This document shows, in pieces, positions 8,233 through 16,936 of a stretch of 64,000 nucleotides of DNA. The translations under genes and the position numbers were made by a program. The DNA comes from Nocardia panacis. GTDB taxonomy: Bacteria; Actinomycetota; Actinomycetes; Mycobacteriales; Mycobacteriaceae. Position 1 is the stretch's first letter. Every line of letters begins with the position of its first letter. The stretch spans positions 1 to 64,000 of the forward strand of contig NZ_QZFU01000006.1 of assembly GCF_003598715.1 (NCBI RefSeq). The letters run 5' to 3'. Under the pieces are notes generated by a model. It did not search any database. It was not told the DNA's origin and was given only the letters and a program-made list of their open reading frames with translations.

Positions 8233-8891
8233 GCCCGTCCGGTGAGCCGGTCGGTGCGCTCGGACAGGCAGCCGAAAGCGACGATGCCCGCATCGCTCAT
8301 CTTCACGCCCGCATTGCCATCCGGTGCGAGGCAGTACATCCCGGTGGTGTCCATTCGACAACTGAAGTCGTGCACGGTGATTCGGGATCCGTAGGGAAGT
8401 TCCGGTCCGCTGCCACGCAGGAATGCGCCCGGATCACCGTGGAAAGAACCGACATTCAGGTCCGAACCGCCGAAATCGACCCAACCGCCGACCCAGTTCC
8501 CGATGCCGCCGTCCGGACGCGGCGGCGGATCCTTCAGATCGACCCGGCAGATGAGCCCGGACTGTCCGTCCTGAAAGTTGGTGAGGCATTTGATTTTTCC
8601 GGTTGGACTGACGAAAGACAGATCCCCATTCCGCAATTGGGTGGACGTTCCGTCCTCTTCGCGAATAGCTATGCCGTACTTGGCCGTAGCGACCGAGCTG
8701 CCCGCCTCGACCCACCCGATGAAGGTCTTCATCGATGCCCCGGAAGCGGGTGGTCCGGCCTTGGACGGCGCGGCCGAGACCGTCTCCGGCGCCGCGGGCG
8801 CCGCATTCACGGCCTGCGGTGGGGTCTGGTCCTTGGACGCGGCGCAACCGGTCGCCAGCAAGAGGATGGCCGCGAGGGCCGCGATACGCAT
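8220..8891 (-). CDS. Lipoprotein of unknown function
   Basis: A 223-aa lipoprotein. Seen: signal peptide MRIAALAAILLLATGCAA with lipobox LATGC, a Pro/Ala-rich spacer (residues 20-52), then a Cys-containing domain with KIKCLTNF, GLICRVDL, DFSCRMDT, MYCLAPDG, FGCLSE and a final Cys, suggesting disulfides. Such spacer-plus-Cys-rich lipoproteins are common in Nocardia and Mycobacterium. It overlaps the convergent peptidase gene by 13 bp, and its start is divergent from the amidase with only 39 bp between them. Confidence 0.8.
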   Translation of the reverse strand: MRIAALAAILLLATGCAASKDQTPPQAVNAAPAAPETVSAAPSKAGPPASGASMKTFIGWVEAGSSVATAKYGIAIREEDGTSTQLRNGDLSFVSPTGKIKCLTNFQDGQSGLICRVDLKDPPPRPDGGIGNWVGGWVDFGGSDLNVGSFHGDPGAFLRGSGPELPYGSRITVHDFSCRMDTTGMYCLAPDGNAGVKMSDAGIVAFGCLSERTDRLTGRAYAC

Positions 8892-8930
8892 GGGTGCACC
8901 TTAGTGCCGCGTGCCACCTACCCTCGAAAC

Positions 8931-10340
8931 ATGATGGACAACCGACTGACTGCCTTCATCGATGACGCGCTGGGCCGACTGGACGCGGTGGCGATGGCCG
9001 CGGCCGTTCGCGACGGTTCGACCACGCCGGAGGAACTGGCCGCCGCGGCGGCGGCGCGCGCGCAGGCCGTCGACCCCACCCTGCACGCCCTCGCCTACGC
9101 GATCCACGAGCAGCCCCGCTATGCCGAGGGCAAGGACGGCGCGCTGTTCGGTGTGCCGACCTACGTCAAGGACAACACCGATGTGCGCGGTCTGCCCAGC
9201 AATCACGGCAGCGCCGCCTTCCGCGCGGCCCCCGCCCGCCGCGACGGCGCGTACACCAGCCAGTTGCGCAGCACCGGGTTGACCGTCCTGGGCAAGACCC
9301 GGATGCCGGAGTTCGGTTTCAGTCCCACAACGGAATTCATGACCGAGGAGCCCACGCGCAATCCCTGGCACACCGACTACTCGGTCGGCGCGTCCTCCGG
9401 CGGCGCGGCGGCACTGGTCGCCGCGGGCGTGGTGCCCATCGCGCACGCCAATGACGGCGGCGGTTCGATTCGCATTCCGGCGGCCTGCGCCGGGTTGGTC
9501 GGTCTCAAGCCGAGCCGGGACCGCCATGTCAACGGCGAGCAGTCCCGCACCATGCCGATCAACCTCATCTCCGAGGGCGTGCTCACCCGCAGTGTCCGCG
9601 ATACCGCCGCCTATCTCGCCGCCATCGAGGATTACCGACGCAATCCGGCGTTGCCCCCGATCGGGTTGGTGCAGGGTCCGGCCCGCCGCCGCCTGCGGGT
9701 CGGTCTGATACTCGACACCATCACCGGCGCCCCGACCGATGACCAGACCCGTGCCGCCGTCCTGCGCACCGCGGCCCTGCTCGAGCAGGCCGGGCACCTC
9801 GTCGAACCGATCGAACTGCCGGTGGGCCGCCAGTTCGCCGACGATTTCCTCCAGTACTGGGCGCTGCTTGCCGATCTCGCCGCCTCGACCGGGCGCTTCG
9901 TCTTCGACCGCACCTTCGATATCGCGGCCCTGGATGGGCTGACGCTGGGCTTGCGTGCCCGCCACCGCGCCGCACCGCAACGCACGCCCGGCGCGCTGCT
10001 GCGACTGCGCGGCACCGCCCGCGCCTGTGCCCGCATGTTCGATCGGCACGAACTGGTGCTGTCCCCGGTGCTCAGCCACATCACACCCGAACTCGGGTAC
10101 CTCAGCCCCACGCTCGATTTCGAGGAGCTGCGGGAGCGGCTGATCGGCTATGTCGGCTTCACCCCGCTCAATAATGTCGCGGGCACACCCGCCATTTCGC
10201 TGCCGATGGGGATGGCCGATACCGGGGTGCCGATCGGCGTCCAGTTGGCCGCCGCGTACGGCGATGAGCGCACCCTGCTCGAGACGGCGTACGAACTCGA
10301 GGCGGCACAGCCGTTTCCGCTGCTCGCCGAAGCCGTGTGA
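8931..10340 (+). CDS. Amidase-signature-family amidase
   Basis: A 469-aa amidase-signature enzyme that should hydrolyse a carboxamide. Seen: the catalytic triad Lys80 (GVPTYVKDN), Ser155 (SVGASSGG, cis-Ser) and Ser179 (NDGGGSIRIPA, nucleophile), and the family block AACAGLVGLKPSRDRHV. ATG 8931 or 8934 begins the protein; the frame is open far upstream without support. It is followed after 54 bp by a FadD-type ligase in the same direction. The substrate is unknown; an aliphatic or fatty amide whose acid product feeds the ligases is an attractive inference. Confidence 0.88.
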   Translation: MMDNRLTAFIDDALGRLDAVAMAAAVRDGSTTPEELAAAAAARAQAVDPTLHALAYAIHEQPRYAEGKDGALFGVPTYVKDNTDVRGLPSNHGSAAFRAAPARRDGAYTSQLRSTGLTVLGKTRMPEFGFSPTTEFMTEEPTRNPWHTDYSVGASSGGAAALVAAGVVPIAHANDGGGSIRIPAACAGLVGLKPSRDRHVNGEQSRTMPINLISEGVLTRSVRDTAAYLAAIEDYRRNPALPPIGLVQGPARRRLRVGLILDTITGAPTDDQTRAAVLRTAALLEQAGHLVEPIELPVGRQFADDFLQYWALLADLAASTGRFVFDRTFDIAALDGLTLGLRARHRAAPQRTPGALLRLRGTARACARMFDRHELVLSPVLSHITPELGYLSPTLDFEELRERLIGYVGFTPLNNVAGTPAISLPMGMADTGVPIGVQLAAAYGDERTLLETAYELEAAQPFPLLAEAV

Positions 10341-10394
10341 GCCACGCCACCGCACGGTACCGTGAGGTTCCGTTGTCTGGTGGAGGTGTTGGAT

Positions 10395-12014
10395 ATGAAG
10401 CTGGCGCACGCGCTGGAGGCCGTGAAGGCGCTGGGGATCCTGCGGGCCAAGGGGATCATCGACCCGACGAGACCGCGGGAGGCGCTGCGCGCGATCCAGG
10501 ATTCGCACGTCTACGGACCCGCAGTCACGGCGTCCCGGCGCGCCGCGCGCGCCACCCCCGACGCACCGGGGCTGGTGGACGAGCACGGCGAGTTGACCTT
10601 TCGCCAGATCGATGACCAATCCACCGCTCTGGCACGCGGTCTGCGCACGGCTGGGATCACCGAGGGCACGGTCGTCGGTTTGCTGGCGCGCGATCATCGC
10701 GGCCTGGTGCTCGCGCTGATCGCCGCGGGCAAACTCGGCGCCAAGGTGGCACTGCTGAATACCGGCTTCGCCAAACCGCAGTTCGCCGAGGTGTGCGAGC
10801 GGGAAGGGGTGCGCGCCGTCCTGCACGACAGCGAATTCCTCGGTCTGCTCGACGCGCTTCCCGAAGAGCTGCCCCGCTATCTCACCTGGGTCGAGGGCGA
10901 AATCCCCTCGGGCGCACGGACTCTGGACGAGTTGATCGCCGAGAACTCGAGCGAGCCGCTGCCCGCGCCCGCGCACCCCGGCGGAATCGTCATACTCACC
11001 AGCGGCACAACGGGTCTGCCGAAGGGTGCGCCGCGCAGTCGGGTCAACCCGCTGGCCACCGCGGGCATGGTGGATCGAATCCCCTACCCGCGCCGAGGAA
11101 CTCAGGTGATCGTCTCGCCACTGTTCCACAGCACCGGACTCGGCACCTGGCTGGTGGCCATGTCCCTCGGCACGAAAACGGTGCTGCGCAGGCGTTTCGA
11201 CGCCGAGGCCACCTTGGCGCTGGTGGCCGAGCATCGGGCGCAGATGCTGGTCGCGGTGCCGACCATGCTGCATCGCATGGTCGAGTTGGATCCGGCGATC
11301 CTCGCGAAATACGATCTGTCCCAACTGAAGTGCATTCTGGTGGCCGGGTCGGCGCTGGCGCCGGAACTGTGTCAGAAGGTGGCCAAGGTATTCGGGCCGG
11401 TGCTCTACAACCTCTACGGCTCCACCGAATGCGCGGTGGCGACGGTGGCCACCCCCGAGGATCTGGCCCTGTCCCCCGGCACCGCGGGACGCTCGCCCAT
11501 CACCTGCGAGGTCCGCCTCCACGACGACAATGATCGCCTCATCACCGCCCGCGAGACCACCGGCCGCATCTTCGTCCGCAGTGGCGCGCCGTTCGAGGGC
11601 TATACCGACGGCCGCAACAAGCAGATCATCGACGGATTCCTGGCCAGCGGCGATGTCGGACATTTCGACCGGCACGGGCTGCTCATGGTGGACGGCCGCG
11701 ATGACGACATGATCGTCTCCGGCGGGGAGAACGTCTTCCCGCAGGAGGTGGAGAACCTGCTGCTGGAGCGCGCGGATGTCTTCGACGCGGCGGTGGTCGG
11801 GGTGGACGATGTCGAATTCGGCAAGCGCTTGCGCGCCTTCGTCGTGCCCGAACCGGGGCACACGCCGGAGGAGTCGGAGATCAAGGCGTTCGTCAAGGCG
11901 AACCTGGCCCGCTACAAGGTGCCGCGCGAGGTGTTCCTACTGGCGGAGCTGCCGCGCAATGCGACGGGCAAGCTGCTGCGGCGGGAGCTGATGGAGTACG
12001 AGCGGCCCAGCTGA
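10395..12014 (+). CDS. Acyl-CoA synthetase (FadD2/FadD12-like)
   Basis: A 539-aa class I adenylate-forming ligase (fatty acid + ATP + CoA to acyl-CoA). Seen: the P-loop ILTSGTTGLPKGAPRS, the adenine-contact motif YNLYGSTECAVATV, DVGHFDRHGLLMVDGRDDDMIVSGGENVFP with the hinge region, and the C-terminal Lys in LPRNATGKLLRREL. The length fits mycobacterial FadD2 and FadD12. ATG 10395 has GGAGG upstream. It sits between the amidase and a paralogous ligase on the same strand, 118 bp apart. Confidence 0.9.
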   Translation: MKLAHALEAVKALGILRAKGIIDPTRPREALRAIQDSHVYGPAVTASRRAARATPDAPGLVDEHGELTFRQIDDQSTALARGLRTAGITEGTVVGLLARDHRGLVLALIAAGKLGAKVALLNTGFAKPQFAEVCEREGVRAVLHDSEFLGLLDALPEELPRYLTWVEGEIPSGARTLDELIAENSSEPLPAPAHPGGIVILTSGTTGLPKGAPRSRVNPLATAGMVDRIPYPRRGTQVIVSPLFHSTGLGTWLVAMSLGTKTVLRRRFDAEATLALVAEHRAQMLVAVPTMLHRMVELDPAILAKYDLSQLKCILVAGSALAPELCQKVAKVFGPVLYNLYGSTECAVATVATPEDLALSPGTAGRSPITCEVRLHDDNDRLITARETTGRIFVRSGAPFEGYTDGRNKQIIDGFLASGDVGHFDRHGLLMVDGRDDDMIVSGGENVFPQEVENLLLERADVFDAAVVGVDDVEFGKRLRAFVVPEPGHTPEESEIKAFVKANLARYKVPREVFLLAELPRNATGKLLRRELMEYERPS

Positions 12015-12132
12015 GATCCGAGACACAGCGGTTTCACTATCGCTTGCTATTGTTAGCGGCAGCACTGGATCCCGAGGTTGCGGTCCACGCCACCCGCGTG
12101 CGGCGGGCGGGATCGCCGGAAGGTTGTTGTCG

Positions 12133-13818
12133 ATGTCTGTGTCCTTCCCCGCGCTCACCGACGCCGTCCGCAAGGCAGGCGAAACCGCCAACGTGCTCGC
12201 CGCCAGCGTCAATGTCATGGTCAAACGGCAACTGTTCAACCCGTTACGACCCGATCACGCGGTGCGATCCGGGTTCAACATGCTCAAATTCGGCCCATTC
12301 GCGGGCGTCGTCATGCATGCCGCCCAGACCCGACCGCACGCCGGTGCGATCGTCGACGAACGCGGCGAGATGACCTTCGAACAACTCGACGAACAGTCCA
12401 ACGCGCTGGCCCGCGGGCTCCGGGACATGGGCATCGCGCCCGGTGACGTCGTCGCCGTCCTGGCCCGCGACCATCGCGGCATGGTGCTCAGCCTCGTCGC
12501 CACCGGCAAACTCGGCGTGCGCGCCGTCCTGATGAACACCGGCTTCGCCAAACCGCAATTCGCCGATGTAGCCGCGCGCGAGCAGGTCAAAGCGGTGCTG
12601 CACGACAGTGAATTCCTCGACCTGATGAGCGCCATCCCGGCCGAGATCCCGCGCGTGCTCACTTGGGTGGATGACAAAGACGCCGAGGAGAAAAACACTG
12701 CTGACCCGGCCATCCCGACCGTCGACTCGCTCATCGCCGGACAGTCCACCGCGAAACTGCCCGCACCCGCCAAACCCGGCGGCATGGTCATCCTGACCAG
12801 CGGCACCACCGGAACTCCGAAGGGCGCGCCGCGCGACCGGGTCAGCCCGTTCGCCTCCGCGCAATTCGTGGACCGGGTCCCGCTACCCGCCAATGGCACC
12901 ATGCTGATGGCCGCGCCCATCTTCCACGGCACCGGACTGTCGCAATTCACGATCGGAGTCGCACTGGGCAACCGGGTCATCTTCCAGCAGCGGCGATTCG
13001 ACCCGGAGCAGACCCTCGCCAATATCGACGCCTACGGGGCGGATTCGCTGGTGGTGGTGCCCACCATGCTGCAGCGCATCCTCGACCTGGACCAGACCGT
13101 CCTCGACAAATACGACGTCTCCAGCATCAAGGTCATCTTCGCGGCGGGCTCGGCCATCGCGCCCGACGTGGTCACCCGCACCCTGGACCACTTCAACGAC
13201 AGCCTCTACAACCTCTACGGCTCCACCGAATGCGCGGTCATGACCGTGGCGACCCCCGAGGATCTGCGCCGCTTCCCCACCACCGCGGGACGCGCGCCCG
13301 TCGGCATCCGCATCGTGCTGCTCGACGCGGACCGCAACCCGATCACCGAACCGAATATCACCGGAACCATCTTCGTGGACAACGGATTCGCCTTCGGCGG
13401 CTACACCGACGGACGCACCAAGGAGACCGTGCACGGCATGATGTCCAGCGGCGACGTCGGACACTTCGACGCCGAAGGTCTGCTCTACATCGACGGGCGC
13501 GACGACGACATGATCGTCTCCGGCGGCGAGAACGTCTTCCCGCTCGAGGTGGAGAACCTCATCGCCGCGCGAGCCGACGTCTTCGAGGCCGCGGTCATCG
13601 GCGTGGACGACCGGGAATTCGGAAAACGGTTGCGCGCGTTCGTGGTTCCCAGCCCCGAGTCCACGCGGGACCCGCAGGAGATCAAGGATTACGTCAAGGC
13701 GAACCTGGCCAGGTACAAGGTGCCGCGCGAAGTGATCTTCCTCGACGAGTTGCCGCGCAACGCGACCGGGAAACTGTTGCGCAAACCACTCGCCGAAATA
13801 CCGGTCCAGGAGAACTGA
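12133..13818 (+). CDS. Acyl-CoA synthetase (FadD2-like), paralogue of the preceding gene
   Basis: A 561-aa adenylate-forming ligase, closely related along its whole length to the gene before it, pointing to a tandem duplication. Seen: ILTSGTTGTPKGAPRD, YNLYGSTECAVMTV, GRDDDMIVSGGENVFP and the C-terminal LPRNATGKLLRKPL with the adenylation Lys. ATG 12133 is preceded by GGAAGG at a rather long spacing of nine; a TTG at 12124 is also in frame. The 118-bp gap before it could hold its own promoter. Confidence 0.9.
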   Translation: MSVSFPALTDAVRKAGETANVLAASVNVMVKRQLFNPLRPDHAVRSGFNMLKFGPFAGVVMHAAQTRPHAGAIVDERGEMTFEQLDEQSNALARGLRDMGIAPGDVVAVLARDHRGMVLSLVATGKLGVRAVLMNTGFAKPQFADVAAREQVKAVLHDSEFLDLMSAIPAEIPRVLTWVDDKDAEEKNTADPAIPTVDSLIAGQSTAKLPAPAKPGGMVILTSGTTGTPKGAPRDRVSPFASAQFVDRVPLPANGTMLMAAPIFHGTGLSQFTIGVALGNRVIFQQRRFDPEQTLANIDAYGADSLVVVPTMLQRILDLDQTVLDKYDVSSIKVIFAAGSAIAPDVVTRTLDHFNDSLYNLYGSTECAVMTVATPEDLRRFPTTAGRAPVGIRIVLLDADRNPITEPNITGTIFVDNGFAFGGYTDGRTKETVHGMMSSGDVGHFDAEGLLYIDGRDDDMIVSGGENVFPLEVENLIAARADVFEAAVIGVDDREFGKRLRAFVVPSPESTRDPQEIKDYVKANLARYKVPREVIFLDELPRNATGKLLRKPLAEIPVQEN

Positions 13819-13875
13819 GTTATCGCGCCCACCGGGTGGTAATTCGGTTCGTTATTCATCGGTTATCATCGGCGC

Positions 13876-14451
13876 GTGAGTTTCCAGGTCGGGTGCCGGA
13901 ATGCGGCGCGCAGCGGTGCGGTGGCACGGCTGCGCGGCGCTACGGCCGGGACGACCTCGGGGGCTATCTCCGTCGCGGCCCACGGCTGGGCCGCAGGGGG
14001 CGCCGCACCCAGCGGGACCACGCTGATGCTGTTGGTCGCCGGAGCGGCGGTGATCGGGGCGCTGGTGGCGGGGGCCTTGGGCGAGACCGTCATCGGGTTG
14101 GTGACGGCGCTCGCCGGTGGGCAGGTGCTCGGTCATATCACCATGGGGTGGAGTTCCGGGCATATGCACCACGGGGATATGCAGATCTCACCCGCGATGG
14201 TGGGGGCCCATTTGGTAGCGGCTGTTATTGCGGCCGTGCTGATTCGGGGAGCCGAAGGGGCTTATCGATTCGGGTGTGCGGTGCTTTCGCGGGTCTTGCC
14301 GCGGAAGTATTGCCCGCCTGCGATTATCGGACCGGCGACGCTGCGGTTGGCACATCGGGACCGGGTTATTCTGCGGTTGCTCGCGGTGAACGGGCTGCGG
14401 AGTCGGGGGCCGCCTACGCGTTCGATATCCGGCCTGTTGGCTGTCGGTTGA
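13876..14451 (+). CDS. Small membrane protein with a His/Met-rich loop
   Basis: A 191-aa membrane protein I cannot name. Seen: hydrophobic stretches TTLMLLVAGAAVIGALVAGAL, ETVIGLVTALAGGQVLGH and MVGAHLVAAVIAAVLIRGAE, and between the second and third a loop GHMHHGDMQ that could bind a metal such as copper. The C-terminal 50 residues are basic and probably cytoplasmic. The start is a GTG at 13876. The divalent-metal idea is inference from His and Met content only. The repeat field begins about 190 bp downstream. Confidence 0.65.
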   Translation: MSFQVGCRNAARSGAVARLRGATAGTTSGAISVAAHGWAAGGAAPSGTTLMLLVAGAAVIGALVAGALGETVIGLVTALAGGQVLGHITMGWSSGHMHHGDMQISPAMVGAHLVAAVIAAVLIRGAEGAYRFGCAVLSRVLPRKYCPPAIIGPATLRLAHRDRVILRLLAVNGLRSRGPPTRSISGLLAVG

Positions 14452-14640
14452 TTCGGCGCAATGGTTTTCGGGTTGGTCGAGGCGGATTTGTTCGGTCGTT
14501 CGACGTCGATGGTCGTGTGGTTCTGTCGTTGAAGTTGTAGTCCGGTCTGCTTGTTGATGAGGGGCGGAATCCGGGCCTGCGGAGACGGGTTGGATCTGCG
14601 CGATTGATGGGTTGGGGGCTCGATCATGGTGCGATTCCCT
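14452..14640. other. Non-coding stretch before the repeat field
   Basis: No credible gene, RNA or operator is seen here. The frames are open only because of base composition. Confidence 0.5.
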
Positions 14641-14885
14641 GGGATCGCACTGCGGTTCCCGGCTTCAGTTGGCAGTCGCGCTGCGATTTGCAGGGCACAA
14701 TGGTCGGTCGCGATACGGCCCCGGCTTCAGTCGGTAGCCACACCGCGACTTCCAGGACTCAACGGTCGGTCGCGATACGGCCCCGGCTTCAGTCGGTAGC
14801 CACACCGCGACTTCCCGCGCTCAGTGGTTGGTCGCAATGCGACCTCCAGGGTCCGGCAGTCGCACTGCGATTCGACGATCGAGTG
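14641..14885. repeat. 62-bp tandem repeat, about four copies
   Basis: A 52-base block beginning GGTCGGTCGCGATACGG is repeated exactly at 14702 and 14764 (period 62 bp). A degenerate copy precedes it (from about 14641, sharing GGCTTCAG and CTGCGATT) and another follows (about 14826-14885). It is non-coding: the period is not a multiple of three and no frame keeps a sensible protein. Confidence 0.8.
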
Positions 14886-15059
14886 GTCGGTTGCGTTGTG
14901 GCAGAACATCGGGACACGATTGCGTTGCCACGCAATCCACCCTTTGCCCGGGCGGTCTACTACACAGATCGCCCGGAATTCGATTGATCCGCGAACTTCC
15001 GGTTCGGCGTCCAGTCGCGCTTCGGCGCAGGCTGTCCAGCCGCGATTGCCTTGCGATGC

Positions 15060-16140
15060 TGTTGTCGCGCGCTCGATTTCACAACGCAGGCCGTCATGCA
15101 CTCCGGTGCCGGACGGCCTGCACGAACGCACCGCTGCGGGGCAGCCGCAGGACGCTCGATTGCGCTGTAGCACAAGTCGGCCACGTACTTCGGTACAGGT
15201 CGGCGCGGGTACCAGGCACTCGAATGCCTTGCGAGGCAGGTTGTCGTTAGCTCGGTTGGGCCTCAGCCCAAACAGTCGTGCACTCCGGTGCGGGACGGCA
15301 TAGACGAACGCACGGCTGCCAGGCAGTCGTCGAGCGCTCGATCGCACTGTGACGCAAGTCCTCAGGTACTGAGGTACAGGTCGACACAGGCTTTCGGACA
15401 CTCGATTGCCATGCCACGCAGACTGTCGTGACCTCGATTGGGCCTCGACCTAGGCCGTCATGCACTCCGGTCCGGGACGGCATGCACGAAAGCACTGCTG
15501 CCAGGCCGTCGTCGAACTATCGATCGCACTGTGACGCAAGTCGGCCAGGTACTTCGGTACAGGTCGGCACCGGCTTTCGGGCACCCGATTGCCTTGCCAC
15601 GCAGGTCGTCGTGAGCTCGATTGCGCTTCGCCGTGCCGTCATGCACTCCGGTGCGGGACGACATGCACGAAAGCACTGCTGCCGGGTGGTCGTCGGACGC
15701 TCGATTGCACTGTCAAGCAGATCGTCATGCGCTTCGGTGCAGAACGACGCGGGCTATCGGGCACTCGATTGCCTTGCGACGCAGACTGTCGTGACCTCGA
15801 TTGGGCCTCGGCCCAAGCCGTCGCGCGCTCCGGTGCATGACGGCGTGGACACGAAAGGCCGCCGCCGAACAGTCGTCGGACGCTCGATTGCGCTGTCGCG
15901 CAAGTCGTCATGCGCCTCGGTGCAGAACGACGCGGGCTATCGGGCACTCGATTGTCTTGCGACACAGACTCGTGGGCTCGATTGTGCTTCGACCCTGGCC
16001 GTTGTGCACTCGGGTGCGGGACGACGTACGCACGACAGTGCTGCCGGGCAGTCGTTGGACGCTCGACTGTGCTGTGGCGCAGGTCGTCATGCGCTTCGGT
16101 GCACGATTGACCTGCGACACAGACCGTAGGGCGCTCGAAA
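15060..16140. repeat. 181-bp higher-order tandem repeat, about six copies, with regular hairpins
   Basis: Anchor blocks recur at a constant step: the CGCTCGATTGC-type block near 15152, 15334, 15516, 15697, 15878 and 16058. Each 181-bp unit holds two small palindromes with a four-base loop, alternating every 85-87 and 94-96 bp: 15098, 15185, 15280, 15366, 15462 (one mismatch), 15549, 15643, 15729, 15825, 15912, 16006 and 16091. Examples are GCACTCCGGTGC, GTACTTCGGTAC and GCGCTTCGGTGC. The unit is therefore a dimer of roughly 90-bp subunits. 181 is not divisible by three, so coding is unlikely. Confidence 0.85.
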
Positions 16141-16660
16141 GCACTGCGCTTCACATTGTCGAGAACTCGATTTCGCGGCAGCGTGAAGAGTCCTGCGCTT
16201 CAGTGCAGGTCGGCGTGCACTCGATAGCACTGCGGCACCGATCGTCGTACGGCCCACTGGCACTGCGATTCAGGCCGTGGTGAGCTCGATTGCGCTGCGG
16301 CGCAGGTCGGCACACACTCCGGTGCAGGTCGGGACGCAATCGATTGGTCGGCGAGCGGATCGATCGACTCTTGAAGCAGTGCGATGCAGACTGTCGAGAA
16401 GTCGATTGCCCTGCGGCACAGGTCGACACGCACTCCGGCACAGGTCGGTACGCAATCGATTGGTCGGCGGCGCGGACCGGTGAACTCTCGAAGGCACTGC
16501 GGCGCAGGTTGTCGAGAACTCGACGGACCTGCGGCACGGGTCGTCGTGTGCTCCGGCACAGGTCGGCACGCGATCGATACGGCTGCGGCGCAGATCGTCC
16601 GACGCTCGAAGCACTATGGCGCAGGTTGTCGAGAACTCGATTGCGCTGCGGAGTCGGTTG
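16141..16660. repeat. Degenerate repeat of about 116 bp, about four copies
   Basis: A block GTCGAGAACTCGATT or a close variant recurs near 16159, 16282, 16393, 16510 and 16629. A second block, CGCAATCGATTGGTCGG, recurs at 16335 and 16451, with a variant near 16569. Sub-motifs are shared with the 181-bp array (CTCGATTGC, CACTCCGG), so this looks like a shorter derivative of the same family. Confidence 0.7.
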
Positions 16661-16936
16661 CCCGGCACGCGACTGGTTCGGCTTGCAGATCCGGCGCGTG
16701 GGGTTCGCGAGTGTCGCGGTGCTGACATGCACCGCGCTGAGCAGCGATCGGTGTCGGGCTGTTCGGTTTCGCCGCCGTGCGATATCGGGTGATCCAGATG
16801 GATACGGGCCGCTCGGTAGCACCGCTCGGATAGTTCCGAACAACTCCGAGCCACACGATCTCGCAGCAGCGCCTGCTTGTGCAATTTCCGTCCTCACAGT
16901 TTGTTCCAATTCCCCACTCTCAGAAACGAATTACCG
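16661..16936. other. Upstream region of the PepSY gene
   Basis: No gene is seen. An inverted repeat GCTCGGA...TCCGAGC (about 16826-16855) could be an operator for the gene that follows. No convincing promoter hexamers were found. Confidence 0.3.

Noticed and set aside
7758..8930. Long N-terminal extension of the amidase
   Set aside because: The frame is open by chance through the peptidase and lipoprotein genes; the family begins at 8931.
8901..11861. A 986-codon open frame on the minus strand
   Set aside because: It is the antisense shadow of the amidase and first FadD genes, whose sense frames have complete family motifs. The antisense product is low-complexity Gly/Arg/His-rich.
15428..16129. 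Open frames of 140-230 codons inside the repeat field, on both strands
   Set aside because: The 181-bp period is not divisible by three, so no repeated protein unit results, and frames of this length are expected at this base composition.
16826..16855. IdeR/Fur-type iron box before the PepSY gene
   Set aside because: GCTCGGA...TCCGAGC is an inverted repeat but does not fit the IdeR consensus.
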